Under the pieces are notes generated by a model. That model saw only the letters and a list, made by a program, of their open reading frames with translations. It was not told the DNA's origin and ran no database searches. Positions 18,640 to 29,937 of a DNA stretch of 64,000 nucleotides are shown here, one piece after another. Source of the stretch: Takifugu bimaculatus (Eukaryota; Chordata; Actinopteri; Tetraodontiformes; Tetraodontidae); NCBI GenBank assembly GCA_004026145.2, contig CP034979.1:9017746-9081745 (forward strand), read 5' to 3'. A program made the translations under genes and the position numbers. Positions within the stretch are counted from its first letter, which is position 1. Every line of letters begins with the position of its first letter.

Positions 18640-21600
18640 TAGCTTAGTCTTAGCACATCATATCAGGGATTTAATACAGAAAGGAGAGGTAATAACTTGA
18701 GAGTAGCAGCAAATTATGGAATATCAAGAACTTTCCAAACTCGAGGGTGCTTAAATTACAGAAGAAACCACTAAAAAGAGAAACCACTTTCTACATTTAT
18801 TAAGCTGAGTTAGCCCACTTCCCTGCTCGGCAACGGGCTCCACAGTTGCTTCGTTTGATCCCATTACTCCGGGGAGGTCCCTTAGGTTCATCTGCTTTCA
18901 TTCAGTATGTGAAAAGTAGACACAGCTCCTGACACAGCTATGCCAGGAGATCCACCACAGAGGTGATTTACTGCAAGTGCCATAAAGACTGAGGGTCTGG
19001 GTTGATGGGGAGTGGCTGGTAGGGACAGGAGAGGAGTAATGAGCGCAGCAGAGAGATGAAGGCTGGAGCCAAAATATTTGCACATCTGTCAGTGAGCTCA
19101 GGGTTTATGCAAAAACAAATTAAATTGACATGAGGTTTATATTTAGAAAAACTCTAATCTTAATGAAGTAGGTAAATCAATATGAAAAATGATCAGCATG
19201 GCATAGCAACTTCACTACCCACACCCCAACCATCCACAGACACTTACCAATACTGAACAAGAATGAGATCACTTCTATTGTCAGTCAGCGCTAACACATA
19301 ATGCATTTCTGGCAGCAGAAAAGTATACTGTTTCTTGCATTAACAGTGGAACGTCATCACCGGCCATATGATGCAGCACAAAGCATGAAAAATTCATATT
19401 CAAGAAATCAGTGTAATGATTCATGCAGTTTTAATGGAGCCCCACGAGCAGTAAAATCCCAGAGCTTGAAGGCAGACCGACACTTTTTCAACTTTTTATA
19501 ATACCATACATATATGCTGTTGACAGCTTGCAGAGCTAATTCCTCCCAAAGTGTCTCCTGCTGATAATGTCAGCCTGAATGGAAATGAACCGATTAACAA
19601 ACCTTTTCTTGTGTGTGCATTTTTTTTGTTTTGTTTTTTCCCTTTTATTTTCAAGCAAGCCCTGCTATAAAAACTGGACTCAGAAAAAAATGGACTTTGT
19701 CACTGCTGCTCTGCTTGCCTCCTCCTATAGAGTTGAGAAAATACAATTACACAAGGACAAAAACGGAGATGCTGATGAAGTGGATCTTATAACAAAATAA
19801 TTAATGCGGCATTACTGCACTATTGAAACCTTTCGAGAAAGAACCTGAAAGCAGACGTTTTAATGTAAACTGACCTTGCTGCTTGGCAGCCAAGTTTCTT
19901 GCTAACTTTCTAACTCAGCAACACAGTATTTAAAACTCTGGGGCCTAGGCGACAAAAAGAGGTACAATCTATTGAATATAGCTCTCCTTAAAAACACAAC
20001 TCAAATGACAGCAAACCAGTAAATTCATCCACATTACAGAATGTGCAGTTTTTTCTTAATACTTCTTTGCTGTTTGTATGTATGGGGGAAAGAGCTATAT
20101 CAAGGACTACATCAATGCAGATGGATGACATGAGAGATGAAGAAAAAGGCTTTTTGTGGGTGACCAAATCATTACAGAGTCGAGTCCTCTTTAAAGTAAT
20201 TCTATGAAGAGGCTATGAAGGTATTGTTTCAGAGGTAAAATGGATGTACAATCAAGTCTCCATTGTAGGTGGATGATGAGTGGTGCTGTGAGCTGTCGCA
20301 AACTGATGGTGGTTGGAAATGAATATAGGTAGATGAATTCTCTTACTTTTAAGAAACACAGTTGACAGAGAAAACTACCTTGGATACGATGACCTGGATG
20401 ATTGAGAATCTACACAGACATCTTTCTTTTAAGGTCCCTTCTTAACATACAGACAAGGAGGTCACTCTTCTCCTGGTGAGCTTGCTCAAATAGTCTCTGT
20501 TATGGATCATTGGAATGCTGTTGTTTTAAGGGGATGAGTACTTTTTTCACCTAATGCTGACTGTCTTAATTTTTTTTAAATATAACTGGATAAAAGTTTA
20601 AAAGAGTTTAAAAAGATAAAATGCAATAGAAAAGTAATGCACACAACTGCTCATTACTTTTCATTACCAGCCCTTCTTAAAATCGTCTCGATTCCCTGTT
20701 CTCAGTATGCTCATAAATTTCCTCTGTGCAAATTTCTGTGCAAGTGAATAGCCTTAACCTTTGATGAATGTAGCTGGAAAGCCCATGTGGCTCTTCTCTC
20801 ATCAGGAGGCCTATGGTTACTCACATCCAGGCCAGCCCGAGCTGAACATCAGTCAACACATGGCCCAGATTCACAAACCATCTCCATTTCAAAGTTCTGT
20901 CCAACTGTCTGCATGCGTGTGAACTGAACAGACCAAGGCCACTGGATATCACAAATATCTTAATAATACAGGGGATTGGTCAATGTGGTTTGCAGTGACA
21001 TGATAGTATAATCTGTGAACCTTCTCTCATGTTCTAATAGGTGCTTCATGTTAAGCTCATTATTTCAATATAGCTGGGCATATTTGTTTCTTGGCAACAT
21101 TTCTCCACACATACAGAGATAGGGAAAACTACAATAATAATGTCATCACTGATTAAATTCCTGACAGATTTGTTCCACAGGTCTTGCACTTCCTTACTTG
21201 CCAACTTAAACTCTCTTGCTCTGAATGGCTTCACCCTTATCTTTTTCTTTTGGTTTTCTGTATATTTTGTTTCCATTTGCCAATTCCTGAAAGAGCACTT
21301 CTTATCAGTCCTTTTTACACTCAGTTGTTGTAAGCTACCCCCCCCACCCCTGTGTCAGCTCATCTTGCCTTAATGCAGTAGAGTTTTTCTTTCTTTTCTC
21401 ACTGCTGAAGTTTGACACATTTATAAAGTTTTCAATTTATTGCTGCCTAGACATTTGAATTTTTTCACGCCAGCATATTGATACCTGTGGTTTGATTCAG
21501 ACTAAATAAATCTGTTTGATAATGCCCACGTTGATGCCATTTCCTATATTTTTCAATCTCTCTATCAAAAACCAACTATAACCATGCAAATCAATTAGTC

Positions 21601-21650
21601 CCGGTACATAGGGAAGTGGATGTTTGTCTGTGTGTGTGGTAAGATGAAGA
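18640..21650. other. Unassigned interval with one Penelope tip fragment
   Basis: No gene or domain recognised; open frames (for example 19579-19800) are short and featureless. The only identified element is the Penelope tip at 20358-20422. Confidence 0.5.
20358..20422 (+). mobile_element. Penelope-like 3' tip fragment
   Basis: CAGTTGACAGAGAAAACTAC followed by CTTGGATACGATGACCTGGA and a TGAGAATCTACACAGACAT end. It is the inverse of 18192-18252 and matches 4680-4700 in part. The hammerhead-like part is not included. Confidence 0.65.
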
Positions 21651-21768
21651 CTGATTGCAGACAAAGTTTTTGTTCGTTCTCTTTATGAATGCCAAAATCA
21701 GAATAAATAAAAACTAAAAATTAGCCAAAAACAAGGCCAAACAGCCAAAGGGAAAGCAGGGGCAAAAG

Positions 21769-22389
21769 TCAGTCCTTCGCCGGAGGTTTGATTCGACTGC
21801 CGCAACGACTCCCTCGCCCCACATCTAAAACTGCAGGCTGGTGACAAACAGGAGAAACACAATCTACAGCACTGTCCAAGTCAGGACACACAACCAGAGA
21901 ACATACTAGGATCCTTGGAACGAGGACGGCCCTGACAGGGGACCTGGGACAGTAACAGAAACCTGCCGCCCACTGTCGCCAGCTTTGCCGGCAAAATTCA
22001 AAAGGAGAAAGGGAAGGAAAAGGGAGCAGAACCCTCTGACGAAAATTTGCCTGAAACATGGAGGGGCTGCCTGAAAACCAACTCTGCAGGCGAAAGGCAA
22101 GGGGTTGCCATGCACCAGCCCCATGCTGCTCGACCACTGCCCTCACGGCCACATTTGATGCATCAGTTGAAAGAGCTATGGATGCCTGCAGAGCAGGATG
22201 TACCAGAAGCGGCACATTAGCCAGGGCAAACTTGGCTCCAATAAACACCTTGATCTGCTCGGGATTGGAGTTGACCTGGTTGTTGGCCTTCTGTAGCACC
22301 ATAAAATGGTTGCAGGAGGTGGCCACATGAGGGAGAAGACAATTGTAGAAATTCACCATGCCCCAAAACTCCTGCAGGGATTTAGCCAC
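21769..22389 (-). pseudogene. Gypsy RT thumb/RNase H fragment
   Basis: 206-codon frame. The first 110 residues match the end of reverse transcriptase and the start of RNase H (GMVNFYNCLLPHV, then STDASNVAVRAVVEQHGAGA, then WQPLAF). Residues after about 110 lose similarity, consistent with a frameshift. Confidence 0.7.
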
Positions 22390-22728
22390 AACTGGACAAG
22401 GGAATTGTGCGATCGGCCTGTACTATAGTAGGCAAGAGAACTGTGCCCTGTGATGAAAATACAATGGCCCATGAAATCAATAACAGGCAGTTCAAGCTGG
22501 CACACTGCATTGACAATTAGGCAAATAAAAGACGCTGATAAACCTGTTTAAGGTGCACCAGATGGGGTCAATGTGCTGGCCACCAAAATGTCAACCAGAT
22601 CAACAAATATGAACAGGAGCTCATGCAAAACTGAGTCCATCAGCCTCTGAATTATTTGTGCTGCTCCTTTCAGGCCAAAAGGCATGAGCAGGAATTCAAA
22701 AAACCCAATCGGGATAATCACAGTTTTC

Positions 22729-23058
22729 TTAAGTTGTTGTCAGTGACAGAAATTCTGCCATCAAACACTGAAAATCATTAGCCAAAGCAAAGAAGCTAGC
22801 ATGCATTAAGGGCCCAAATCCCCCTGTCTGACACAGAAAAGTAGCAAAAGACACAGCATCAATTAAATGATGATTAGCAAGATCCACCAGTAATCCATTA
22901 GCACACAGAGACTCTGCTCCTGTAATAGGAACAGCAATGGAGGCAAATACAACTTCCCAATTAAAAGTGTGTCCATAGAAGCAAACAGTCACGGACCTGC
23001 TACCTATTAGAGACCTATTAGCAGCAATCAACTGTGGGCCACCGCCACTGAACGACAA
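22729..23058 (-). pseudogene. Gypsy aspartic protease fragment
   Basis: Contains LIAANRSLIGSRSVTVCFYG, VPITGAESLCANGLLVDLAN and HHLIDAVSFATF, the retropepsin flap-to-C-terminal region of gypsy elements. The catalytic DSG-like Asp is just upstream in a different frame (about 23130-23100, LVD region). Confidence 0.65.
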
Positions 23059-25948
23059 GTCGGAGTCAGCTGGAAGAAGGAGGCTCTTCTAAAAGCCAGA
23101 GTCCACCAGGTATCGTCTACCAGAAAGGGCGTCCTTGATGAAAAACAGCTCCTCCTGTTCACCAGTACCCACAGCTGCCACTGAGCACTGGCTTTGGCGT
23201 TTCCTGTAACCTTAAACATACATGGAGGGATACAGCACCGAGCCTTGCCATCAAAATGCTGGTGGAAAAAAATAGGTTGCCCTGCCACCTCTGGGCGGAA
23301 ACCCCAGCCACCATTGACAGGTCTACATTCTCTACAGTCGGCTGCCGGGTATCCAATGCCACTTCATGAATGGAGAAATGCTTAGAAGACAGCAGCATGG
23401 AAACCACCAGCAGCCAAGCAGGGAGAGTTCGCCACAGCTGGGTTGAGCTGACGGAGGAAAATGTGCGTGAAAAGGAAACCACCTTCACCCAGCCTAGCAA
23501 CAACAACATAAAGTCCATAAGATCCACTGCTAAACATCGCCAAAACCAGGCAGAGAAAGCAGCTTACATGCTCTTTCCATGGCCGACAGGCTGTATCTCT
23601 GGAGCAGGAGCTGCTTGAGTGCAGCATGACACAGCATGTTGACTGATCCAGAGCTGTGACCACCAAATAATACTATCTTCCGTGATTCCATGGAGGTGGA
23701 AAAAACACTTATATATGCTGAAACCATGAAGCCTAGTTGTTCTGCTAGGGAAGAACTCAGGAGGTTTCACAGTTGCGGCGAACACGCCCAGCTATTGGAG
23801 CTGGGGTGACATGGCCAAAGAGGAGACACTGTCTTCTGCTGCCTTGAATATGTTCAACGTGGGGTCAGCAATGTGGCAGGATGAACAATGACTCCAGACA
23901 TGGTTTTTGTTAGTTCTCTTTTGGAATGCCAAAATCAGAATGAATGAATGATAACTAAAAAAGCACCAAAAACATAAGGACCCAGAACCTTTCCCCCAAC
24001 ACATAATCCTCCTGGGTGAGAGGTACCCACATGCTGGCCTCAATAGTCTTAGCTTCCTATAGTCAATGCAGAGGCATAGCAATCAATGTTTTTTCCCACA
24101 CAAACAATAGATGAACCATATGAGGACTTAGATTTATCTACCACCCCACCAGGAGCAACTCTTGGATGTATTATTTTACTTCCCTATTCAGTGGCCTATT
24201 GATAGAAACATAACAATTCTGTATAGGGGTCTCATCAAGGAGTTTAATTGACATCTGAAGAGAGGGCATACCACCTGTTACTGATCTCTAACAGTCCTTC
24301 CAGAGGTTTCAGCTGTTCTAAATCTGTTCTGAGGGTTCATGTAGGACACCTGGGTCTGATGTGACAAGCGTGGACAGAAATATAGTAATGGACTCTGCTG
24401 GTATACTTACAACTAACTACTCGAAACTACTCGAATCATGACAATGATGTTATTTGGTGTTTTCTGGACCTGAGTAAAGTTAACCATTGCTATTGCTTGG
24501 ACTTCCTCAGAACCAAGTGATTTTTGGAGAAAATATATAACCACAGCATGTGTTTAAAGAGTAGACTATGGTCCACTAAGGGTAAGCAGAAGGGTAGGGT
24601 AAGGGTAAGCAGAAAAACTAAAAAGGGCACCTGGATTACAAGGCCAGGGTTGTCATTACCTGAGAGGTTGACCATCAGTTCCACCCATCCATCATAGAGG
24701 ATTGGCTATCCATTTGCAACATACTATACTCTACTCCAGGGGTGGGGAACCTTTTTCATATCGAGGGCCATTTCAATTTTTATAAAGTCCTCCGAGGGCC
24801 ATACTATTATGAACACATACCTAGGGATGCAAAAAAAAAAGACAAAAAAAAGTCTATAACCACTGTGTTACTAAGTCTCATGATTGCTGCATTTGAGTTT
24901 GAATTATTTATTTAGCACACATGCATATAAAATCACCAAAAAAAAATAGAATAAAATGCCAAACAAGTAAAATATGTTTTCATGATCATACAAAACAATA
25001 AAAAAAAGAGGCGCAGAGTTAAGGCAAGAGACTCGTAAGGGCCTGTTCGGGGCCTCTACTCACAAAAACTGCAATACAACAAGATAATCAAGAAAATAAA
25101 TGAAAAGAAAGAAAGATAAAGACAATAATAATAACAACTAGAAAGCACTCGGAGAGCGCAGACCTCCGCCAAGCGCAACAATTCCTGGCATATTGTGATT
25201 TCAATCATCAATCAATCAATTAATCTTTATTTATAGAGCGTCTTATACAATCAAAATTGTTTCAAGGCGCTTTCCAGAATCCCAGGGCCTGACCCCAGAC
25301 AAGCAACAGTGGCAAGGAAAAACTCCCCTTTAACAGGAAGAAACCTTGAGCAGGACCAGGCTCATGTAGGGGGACCCTCCTGCTGATGGCCGGCTGGGTA
25401 AAGAGAGAGGAGAAGGGGGAGGACAGGTAGAGGATAGGATAGGTAGGAGAGGAGAGGGGTAGAGGAGAGGAGAAGTAGAGTGAAGGGGAGGTAGAGGAGA
25501 GGAGAAGGAGGAGGAGGGGAAAGAGGAGAGGAAAGAAGAGGAGAGGGAGGGGAAAAGGAGAAGGAGGGGAGAGGAGAGGAGAGGCACAGAGCACAGAAAC
25601 ACACGCAAAAAATATGATGCACAGTCACTTCAGCGGGGCCGGAGGTCATTATGCAGCTCCGAGGGCGGCGATACCTGTAAATAAATAGAGGGGGGGGGGG
25701 GGAAGCAGAAAAACTACACAAGAATCAGCATAACTAGTCTGCTTGATGAGGAGAGGAAAGGAGAGGAAAGGAAAGGAGAGGAGAGGAAACCATGACCCAG
25801 TGGAGTGACAGAGGCCTGTCAGGTGATCATGTTTCTGGACCCCGGCAGCCTTGGCCTATAGCAGCATAGCTAAGATGTGACCTAATGATTAGACGACCCC
25901 CTAAGTATGATAATTTGTCTGTCTATGATAGTAACTGGAACTACTGAA

Positions 25949-26218
25949 TTAGTAACAATAAGCTTTTTCAAAGAGGTAGGTTTTGAGTCTGATCTTAAAA
26001 GTAGCGATGGAGTCAGCCTCCCGTACCTGGACAGGGAGCTGGTTCCACAGCAGGGGGGCCTGGTAGTTAAATGCTCGGCCCCCCATTCTACTCCTGGAAA
26101 CTCTGGGAACCACAAGTAGACCAGCATTCTGAGAGCGGAGCGGTCTATTGGGCTGATAAGGTATCACTAGCTCCTCCAGGTAGGATGAAGCTAGGCCTCT
26201 GACGACCTTGTAGGTCAA
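25949..26218 (-). pseudogene. L2 ORF2, extreme C-terminus (copy C)
   Basis: Encodes SSYLEELVIPYQPNRPLRSQ, GGRAFNYQAPLLWNQLPVQV and the natural end. It is separated from the main RT frame by the deletion near 26338. Confidence 0.8.
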
Positions 26219-26310
26219 AAGAAGGGTTTTAAAAATTATTCTAAATTTAACGGGCAGCCAAAGAAGCGACGCTAGTACAGGAGTAATATGATCTCTTTTG
26301 TCAATACCTG

Positions 26311-28416
26311 TCAGAACTCTGGCTGCAGCATTTTGGATTTTTCAGCATCATGCCGCGTCAGCAGCTTCCTGATCTTTGTGATGTTCCTCAGATGAAAAAA
26401 GGCACTTCTAGAGACTAATTTAATGTGTGAGTTGAAGGAGAGATTTTGATCAAAAGTTACTCCTAGATTCCTCACAGAGAGACTAGATGTTAATGAGATA
26501 CCATCTAGAGTGATCATGTGATCTAATCTATCCCTGAGAGGTTCAGGACCAAACACCATGACCTCAGTTTTTCCTGGGTTAAGGAGGAGGAAATTTGAAG
26601 ACATCCAGGACTTTATGTCTCTGAGACAGGTCTGGAGCTTCACTAACTTCTCTGTCTCCTCTGGTTTCATGGATAAATAAAGTTGTGTGTCATCAGCATA
26701 ACAATGAAAATTTATCCCATGCTGCCGAATAATGTTCCCTAAGGGAAGCATGTACAATATGAAGAGGATTGGTCCGAGTACAGAACCTTGAGGAACTCCA
26801 TGGCTAACCCTACTGTATGAGGAGGGAACACCATGGACATGGGCAAACTGGTATCTATCAGATAAGTATGATCTAAACCAGTCTAGTGCTGTCCCTTTAA
26901 TCCCAATCACATGTTCCAGTCTCTGTAACAGGATGCTGTGATCAACTGTATCAAAAGCAGCACTAAGGTCCAGCAGAACCAGCATAGAGACCAGTCCATG
27001 ATCGGAAGCTATGAGAACATCATTAGTAACTTTAAGAAGTGCTGTTTCTGTGCTGTGGTGAGCTCTAAAGCCTGACTGAAACATCTCAAACAAGCTGTTC
27101 CTCTGCAGGTGCTCCAGTAACTGAGTGACCACCACCTTCTCTAGAACTTTAGAGATAAAAGGAAGGTTGGATATTGGCCTATAATTTGCTAAGACATCAG
27201 GATCCAGTGATGGTTTTTTAAGCAACGGCTTAATCGCTGCCACCTTGTAGGACCGGGGTACATAACCTGACACTAAAGAACCATTGATCTGGTCCAGGAT
27301 AGAACTGCCTAGCAATGGTAAAACATCCTTCAACAGGTGTGTTGGGATGGGATCTAAAAGACACGTGGTGGTCTTGGATTTCTGAATTAGCGAAGACGCC
27401 TCAGAAAAATATATAGGGCTGAAGGAGCTTAAGGGCTCGTTGGAGACCCTGTATGTTCCCACAGTCGGCACATCTGGTGATGGTCCAGTTGTTGGGATGG
27501 CCTGGTTAGCTTTCTCTCTGATAGCTAGAACTTTATCAGTGAAGAAGCTCATGAAGTCTTCACCACTCAGGGAAGAAGGGATACGTGGATCTAAAACACT
27601 GTGACTCTTGGTTAATTTGGCCACAGTGCTGAAAAGAAACCTGGGGTTGCTCTTATTTTCCTCAATCAAAGAAGAAAAATAAGCTGTTCTAGCCTTGTGA
27701 AGGGCCTTTTTGTAAACTAATAGACAGTCTTTCCAGGCTACATGGTAGCTGTCTATTTTACAAGAATGCCACTTCCTTTCCAGTCTTCGCGCTTTCTGCT
27801 TGAGGGTCCTGATATGTGAATTATACCAGGGGGCACACCTCCTCTGAGTTACTATTTTCTTTTTCAGGGGGGCAACAGAATCAAGCGTGATTCTCAGTGA
27901 GGTTGCTGCACCTTCAGCAATAGAGTCAACCTCAGCAGGGCTAAGATTATAATGATTGATCCCTGGGGAAACACACGGTGGTCCTGGGATCAGCACAGGG
28001 ATCACTTCCTTAAACTTAGCTACAGCATTATCTGAAAGACATCTGCTATAGTAAGACTTTGTTCTGAGCATAGAAGAATCCTTCATCATAAATGTAAAAG
28101 TGATCAAAGAATGATCTGACAGGACTGGGTTCTGAGGGAACACTGACACATGTTCTACCTCAACACCATAAGTCAGGAATAGATCTAGGGTGTGGTTAAA
28201 GCTGTGAGTTGGTTGGTTTATCTGCTGGAGGAAACCAACTGACTCAAGTAATGAAATGAAGCCATTTCTAAAGCTGTCATTTACGTATAACGTCCATATG
28301 GATATTAAAGTCTCCAGTGATAATGACTTTTTCCGTTCTAAGGACCAAGTCAGATAAGAAATCAGAGAACTCAGACAGGAACTCTGAATGTGGCCCAGCA
28401 GGGGGCTGATATACAA
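26311..28416 (-). pseudogene. L2 ORF2: endonuclease C-terminus and reverse transcriptase (copy C)
   Basis: 701 codons open. The first 40 or so residues are out of the normal frame (a shift near 28290). Then comes the endonuclease tail (SVGFLQQINQPTHSFNHTLD, LSDHSLITFTFMMK), a linker, and the full RT fingers-palm: YRPISNLPFISKVLEKVV, FQSGFRAHHSTETAL, LVLLDLSAAFDTVDHS (motif A), HGVPQGSVLGPILF (motif B) and HCYADDTQLYLSM (motif C, YADD intact). It ends prematurely after TRHDAEK because of the deletion, so the protein lacks its C-terminal domain. RT would copy LINE RNA at nicked target DNA in the nucleus. This is the most intact RT in the window, but the element is not autonomous. Confidence 0.88.
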
Positions 28417-29218
28417 CTACAAACAGAAGTGGCTTTTCTGCCTTCCAGTTCAGATGGGTGATGCCAAGAGTCAGGCTTTCAAATGAACTGGAGCCATATT
28501 TTGGTCTATGAATAATTAATAACTTGGAGTGATTGATTGCTGCCACTCCCCCTCCTCGACCAGTAACACGAGGAATATGATAATTAAGATGGGTAGGAGG
28601 AGTAGATTCATTTAAGATAACGTACTCCTCCTCCTGAAGCCAGGTCTCAGTAAGACAAAATAAATCAATGTGATGATCCACTATCAGGTTGTGCACTAAC
28701 AGAGATTTACACAAAAGAGATCTAATATTTAACAGTCCACACTTAATTGTGATATTAGTTTCTCCAACTTGTGCTTTAGTATTAATTTTAATAAGATTAT
28801 GGTGATTGACCGCTTCCCTGGTCTGCGCTTGGTGAACTTTTAACCGTGGAACAGAGACTACCTCTATAGTGTTAAATATGTTATTGTTGGTGGATGAGGG
28901 TTCTATGGAAGCAGCAGAGAGGTGTGTAAGACTACAACTCTGCATCCTGGTCTGGACCCTGGATTGTCAGGTCACTTTGGGTCTAATAAAATTAGCCAGA
29001 TTACTAGAAATGAGAGAAGCACCATCTCGTGTGGGATGGACACCGTCTCTCCTAGTCAGACCAGGTTTTCCCCAAAAGGTGCTCCAATTGTCTATAAAGG
29101 CCACCTGGTTATCGGGGCACCACCGTGACAGCCAGCGACGAAGCGATGACATGCGGCTAAACATCTCATCGCTGGCCAGATTGGGGAGGGGACCAGAGAA
29201 TGCTACGGAGTCCGACAT
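28277..29218 (-). pseudogene. L2 ORF1 end and endonuclease N-terminus (copy C)
   Basis: 29218-28967 encodes MSDSVAFSGPLPNLASDEMF to FIRPKVT, with RRDGVHPTRDGAS as the SGNH DxxH block, ending at a stop. 28945-28277 encodes the start of the APE endonuclease: IKCGLLNIRSLLCKSLLVHN, LFCLTETWLQEEEYV, GGGVAAINHSKLL, VVVYQPPAGPHSEFL and ITGDFNIHMDV. Confidence 0.85.
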
Positions 29219-29353
29219 CGTTTACCGTATACCATTTCCACCATAAATATTAGTCCCACATATACTTTGACTACATATTTAGATTCCTTGACCATAAAAA
29301 CATACCATTAGCCACTGGAATCATAACAATATATGTCTTAGTTCAATAGTTAT

Positions 29354-29600
29354 TCACGAAAAAAAATTCACGCTTTGAAACAATTTTGCTTTGTCTGGTG
29401 CGAGGCACTCCTTCACGAACTCTCCTTCGCCGTGAGGTTTCAGCTTCGTGGCTATTAATTCACTCACCACAAAACCTGCACGCGTAATATTCTCTCTGTT
29501 GGTACATGGTCGTGTGAAAACTGCTTGTTGAGCCTCCAACCTCCGACGAAGAGCATTAATTTTATCCAGACGCATCTGTCCTTTCAACTCATCGAGTTTA
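29354..29600 (-). pseudogene. hAT transposase fragment (Charlie/GTF2IRD2-like type)
   Basis: The minus strand reads NALRRRLEAQQAVFTRPCTN, RENITRAGFVVSELIATKLK and PHGEGEFVKECLAPDKAKLF. This resembles the N-terminal part of hAT-Charlie-type transposases, which in vertebrates gave rise to host proteins such as GTF2IRD2 and the ZBED5/FAM200 group (recalled from memory). Only about 75 residues remain, next to the element's right terminus. Confidence 0.6.
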
Positions 29601-29721
29601 GCGTGTTTCGCTATGCATTTTTCGTCCTTGTCAATCAGTCCAGCCCACTACGTACATCACATGCGGTGTTCACTGACCCTGACCTTGACTCGGACATAAC
29701 ATAACCGTCTGTTTTATCTCA

Positions 29722-29836
29722 GAAAACGGGAAAATATTTCCTCTTGTTACGAAATAAATTTCAGGATACGAAAGGCAAAAATACGCTACCGCTGCTACTC
29801 GCAGCTCGCGGAGTTTAGCGAACGGTCCCACTGTAT
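29722..29836. mobile_element. Tigger-like deletion fragment
   Basis: Shares GGGAAAATATTTCCTCTTGT and the GCAGCTCGCGGAGTTTAGCG block with 13500-13610, then ends GGTCCCACTGTA, the inverse of the start of the 13442 element. Confidence 0.6.
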
Positions 29837-29937
29837 AAGTGCACATATAAAATATAAAAATCTTATTGCGTTGCGGGCCGGTAGAAATGGTCTCGTAGGC
29901 CGTATACGGCCCGGGGTTCCCCACCCCTGCTCTACTC

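Larger units (their letters stand above)
21660..23970 (-). mobile_element. Decayed Ty3/gypsy retrotransposon
   Basis: Minus-strand order is gag end, protease, reverse transcriptase, RNase H. About 23270-23160: FHQHFDGKARCCIPPCMF (gag C-terminal block) and a degraded linker. 23058-22729: LIAANRSLIG and LLVDLANHHLIDA (protease). About 22700-22580: FGLKGAAQIIQRLMDSV and FVDLVDILVAS, where a YIDD-type catalytic box is altered. 22389-21769: KSLQEFWGMVNFYNCLLPHV and ALSTDASNVAVRAVVEQ (RNase H, TDAS retained). Numerous frameshifts. Segments of about 70 bp at 21661-21730 and 23897-23970 are direct repeats of each other and may be LTR remnants; the ends are not defined. Confidence 0.75.
25204..29221 (-). 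mobile_element. L2-clade LINE (copy C), best-preserved ORF2
   Basis: Minus strand from 29221 (start of the MSDSVAFSG block, 5'-truncated) through ORF1 end, endonuclease and reverse transcriptase to the 3' UTR and a GATT-type tail at 25204. The microsatellite in its 3' UTR is degenerate GA-rich (25407-25583). A stretch of about 110 bp is missing near 26338 in the C-terminal part of ORF2, and there is a frame change near 28290. It lies inside the hAT element at 24737-29929. Confidence 0.92.
24737..29929. mobile_element. hAT DNA transposon (8-bp TSD) interrupted by an L2 LINE
   Basis: The termini are inverted: CAGGGGTGGGGAACC at 24737 and GGTTCCCCACCCCTG to 29929. Both are flanked by the 8-bp duplication CTCTACTC (24729-24736 and 29930-29937), the hAT hallmark. 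A transposase fragment survives at about 29354-29587. The L2 at 25204-29221 and a Tigger-like piece at about 29722-29836 account for most of the interior. Confidence 0.88.
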
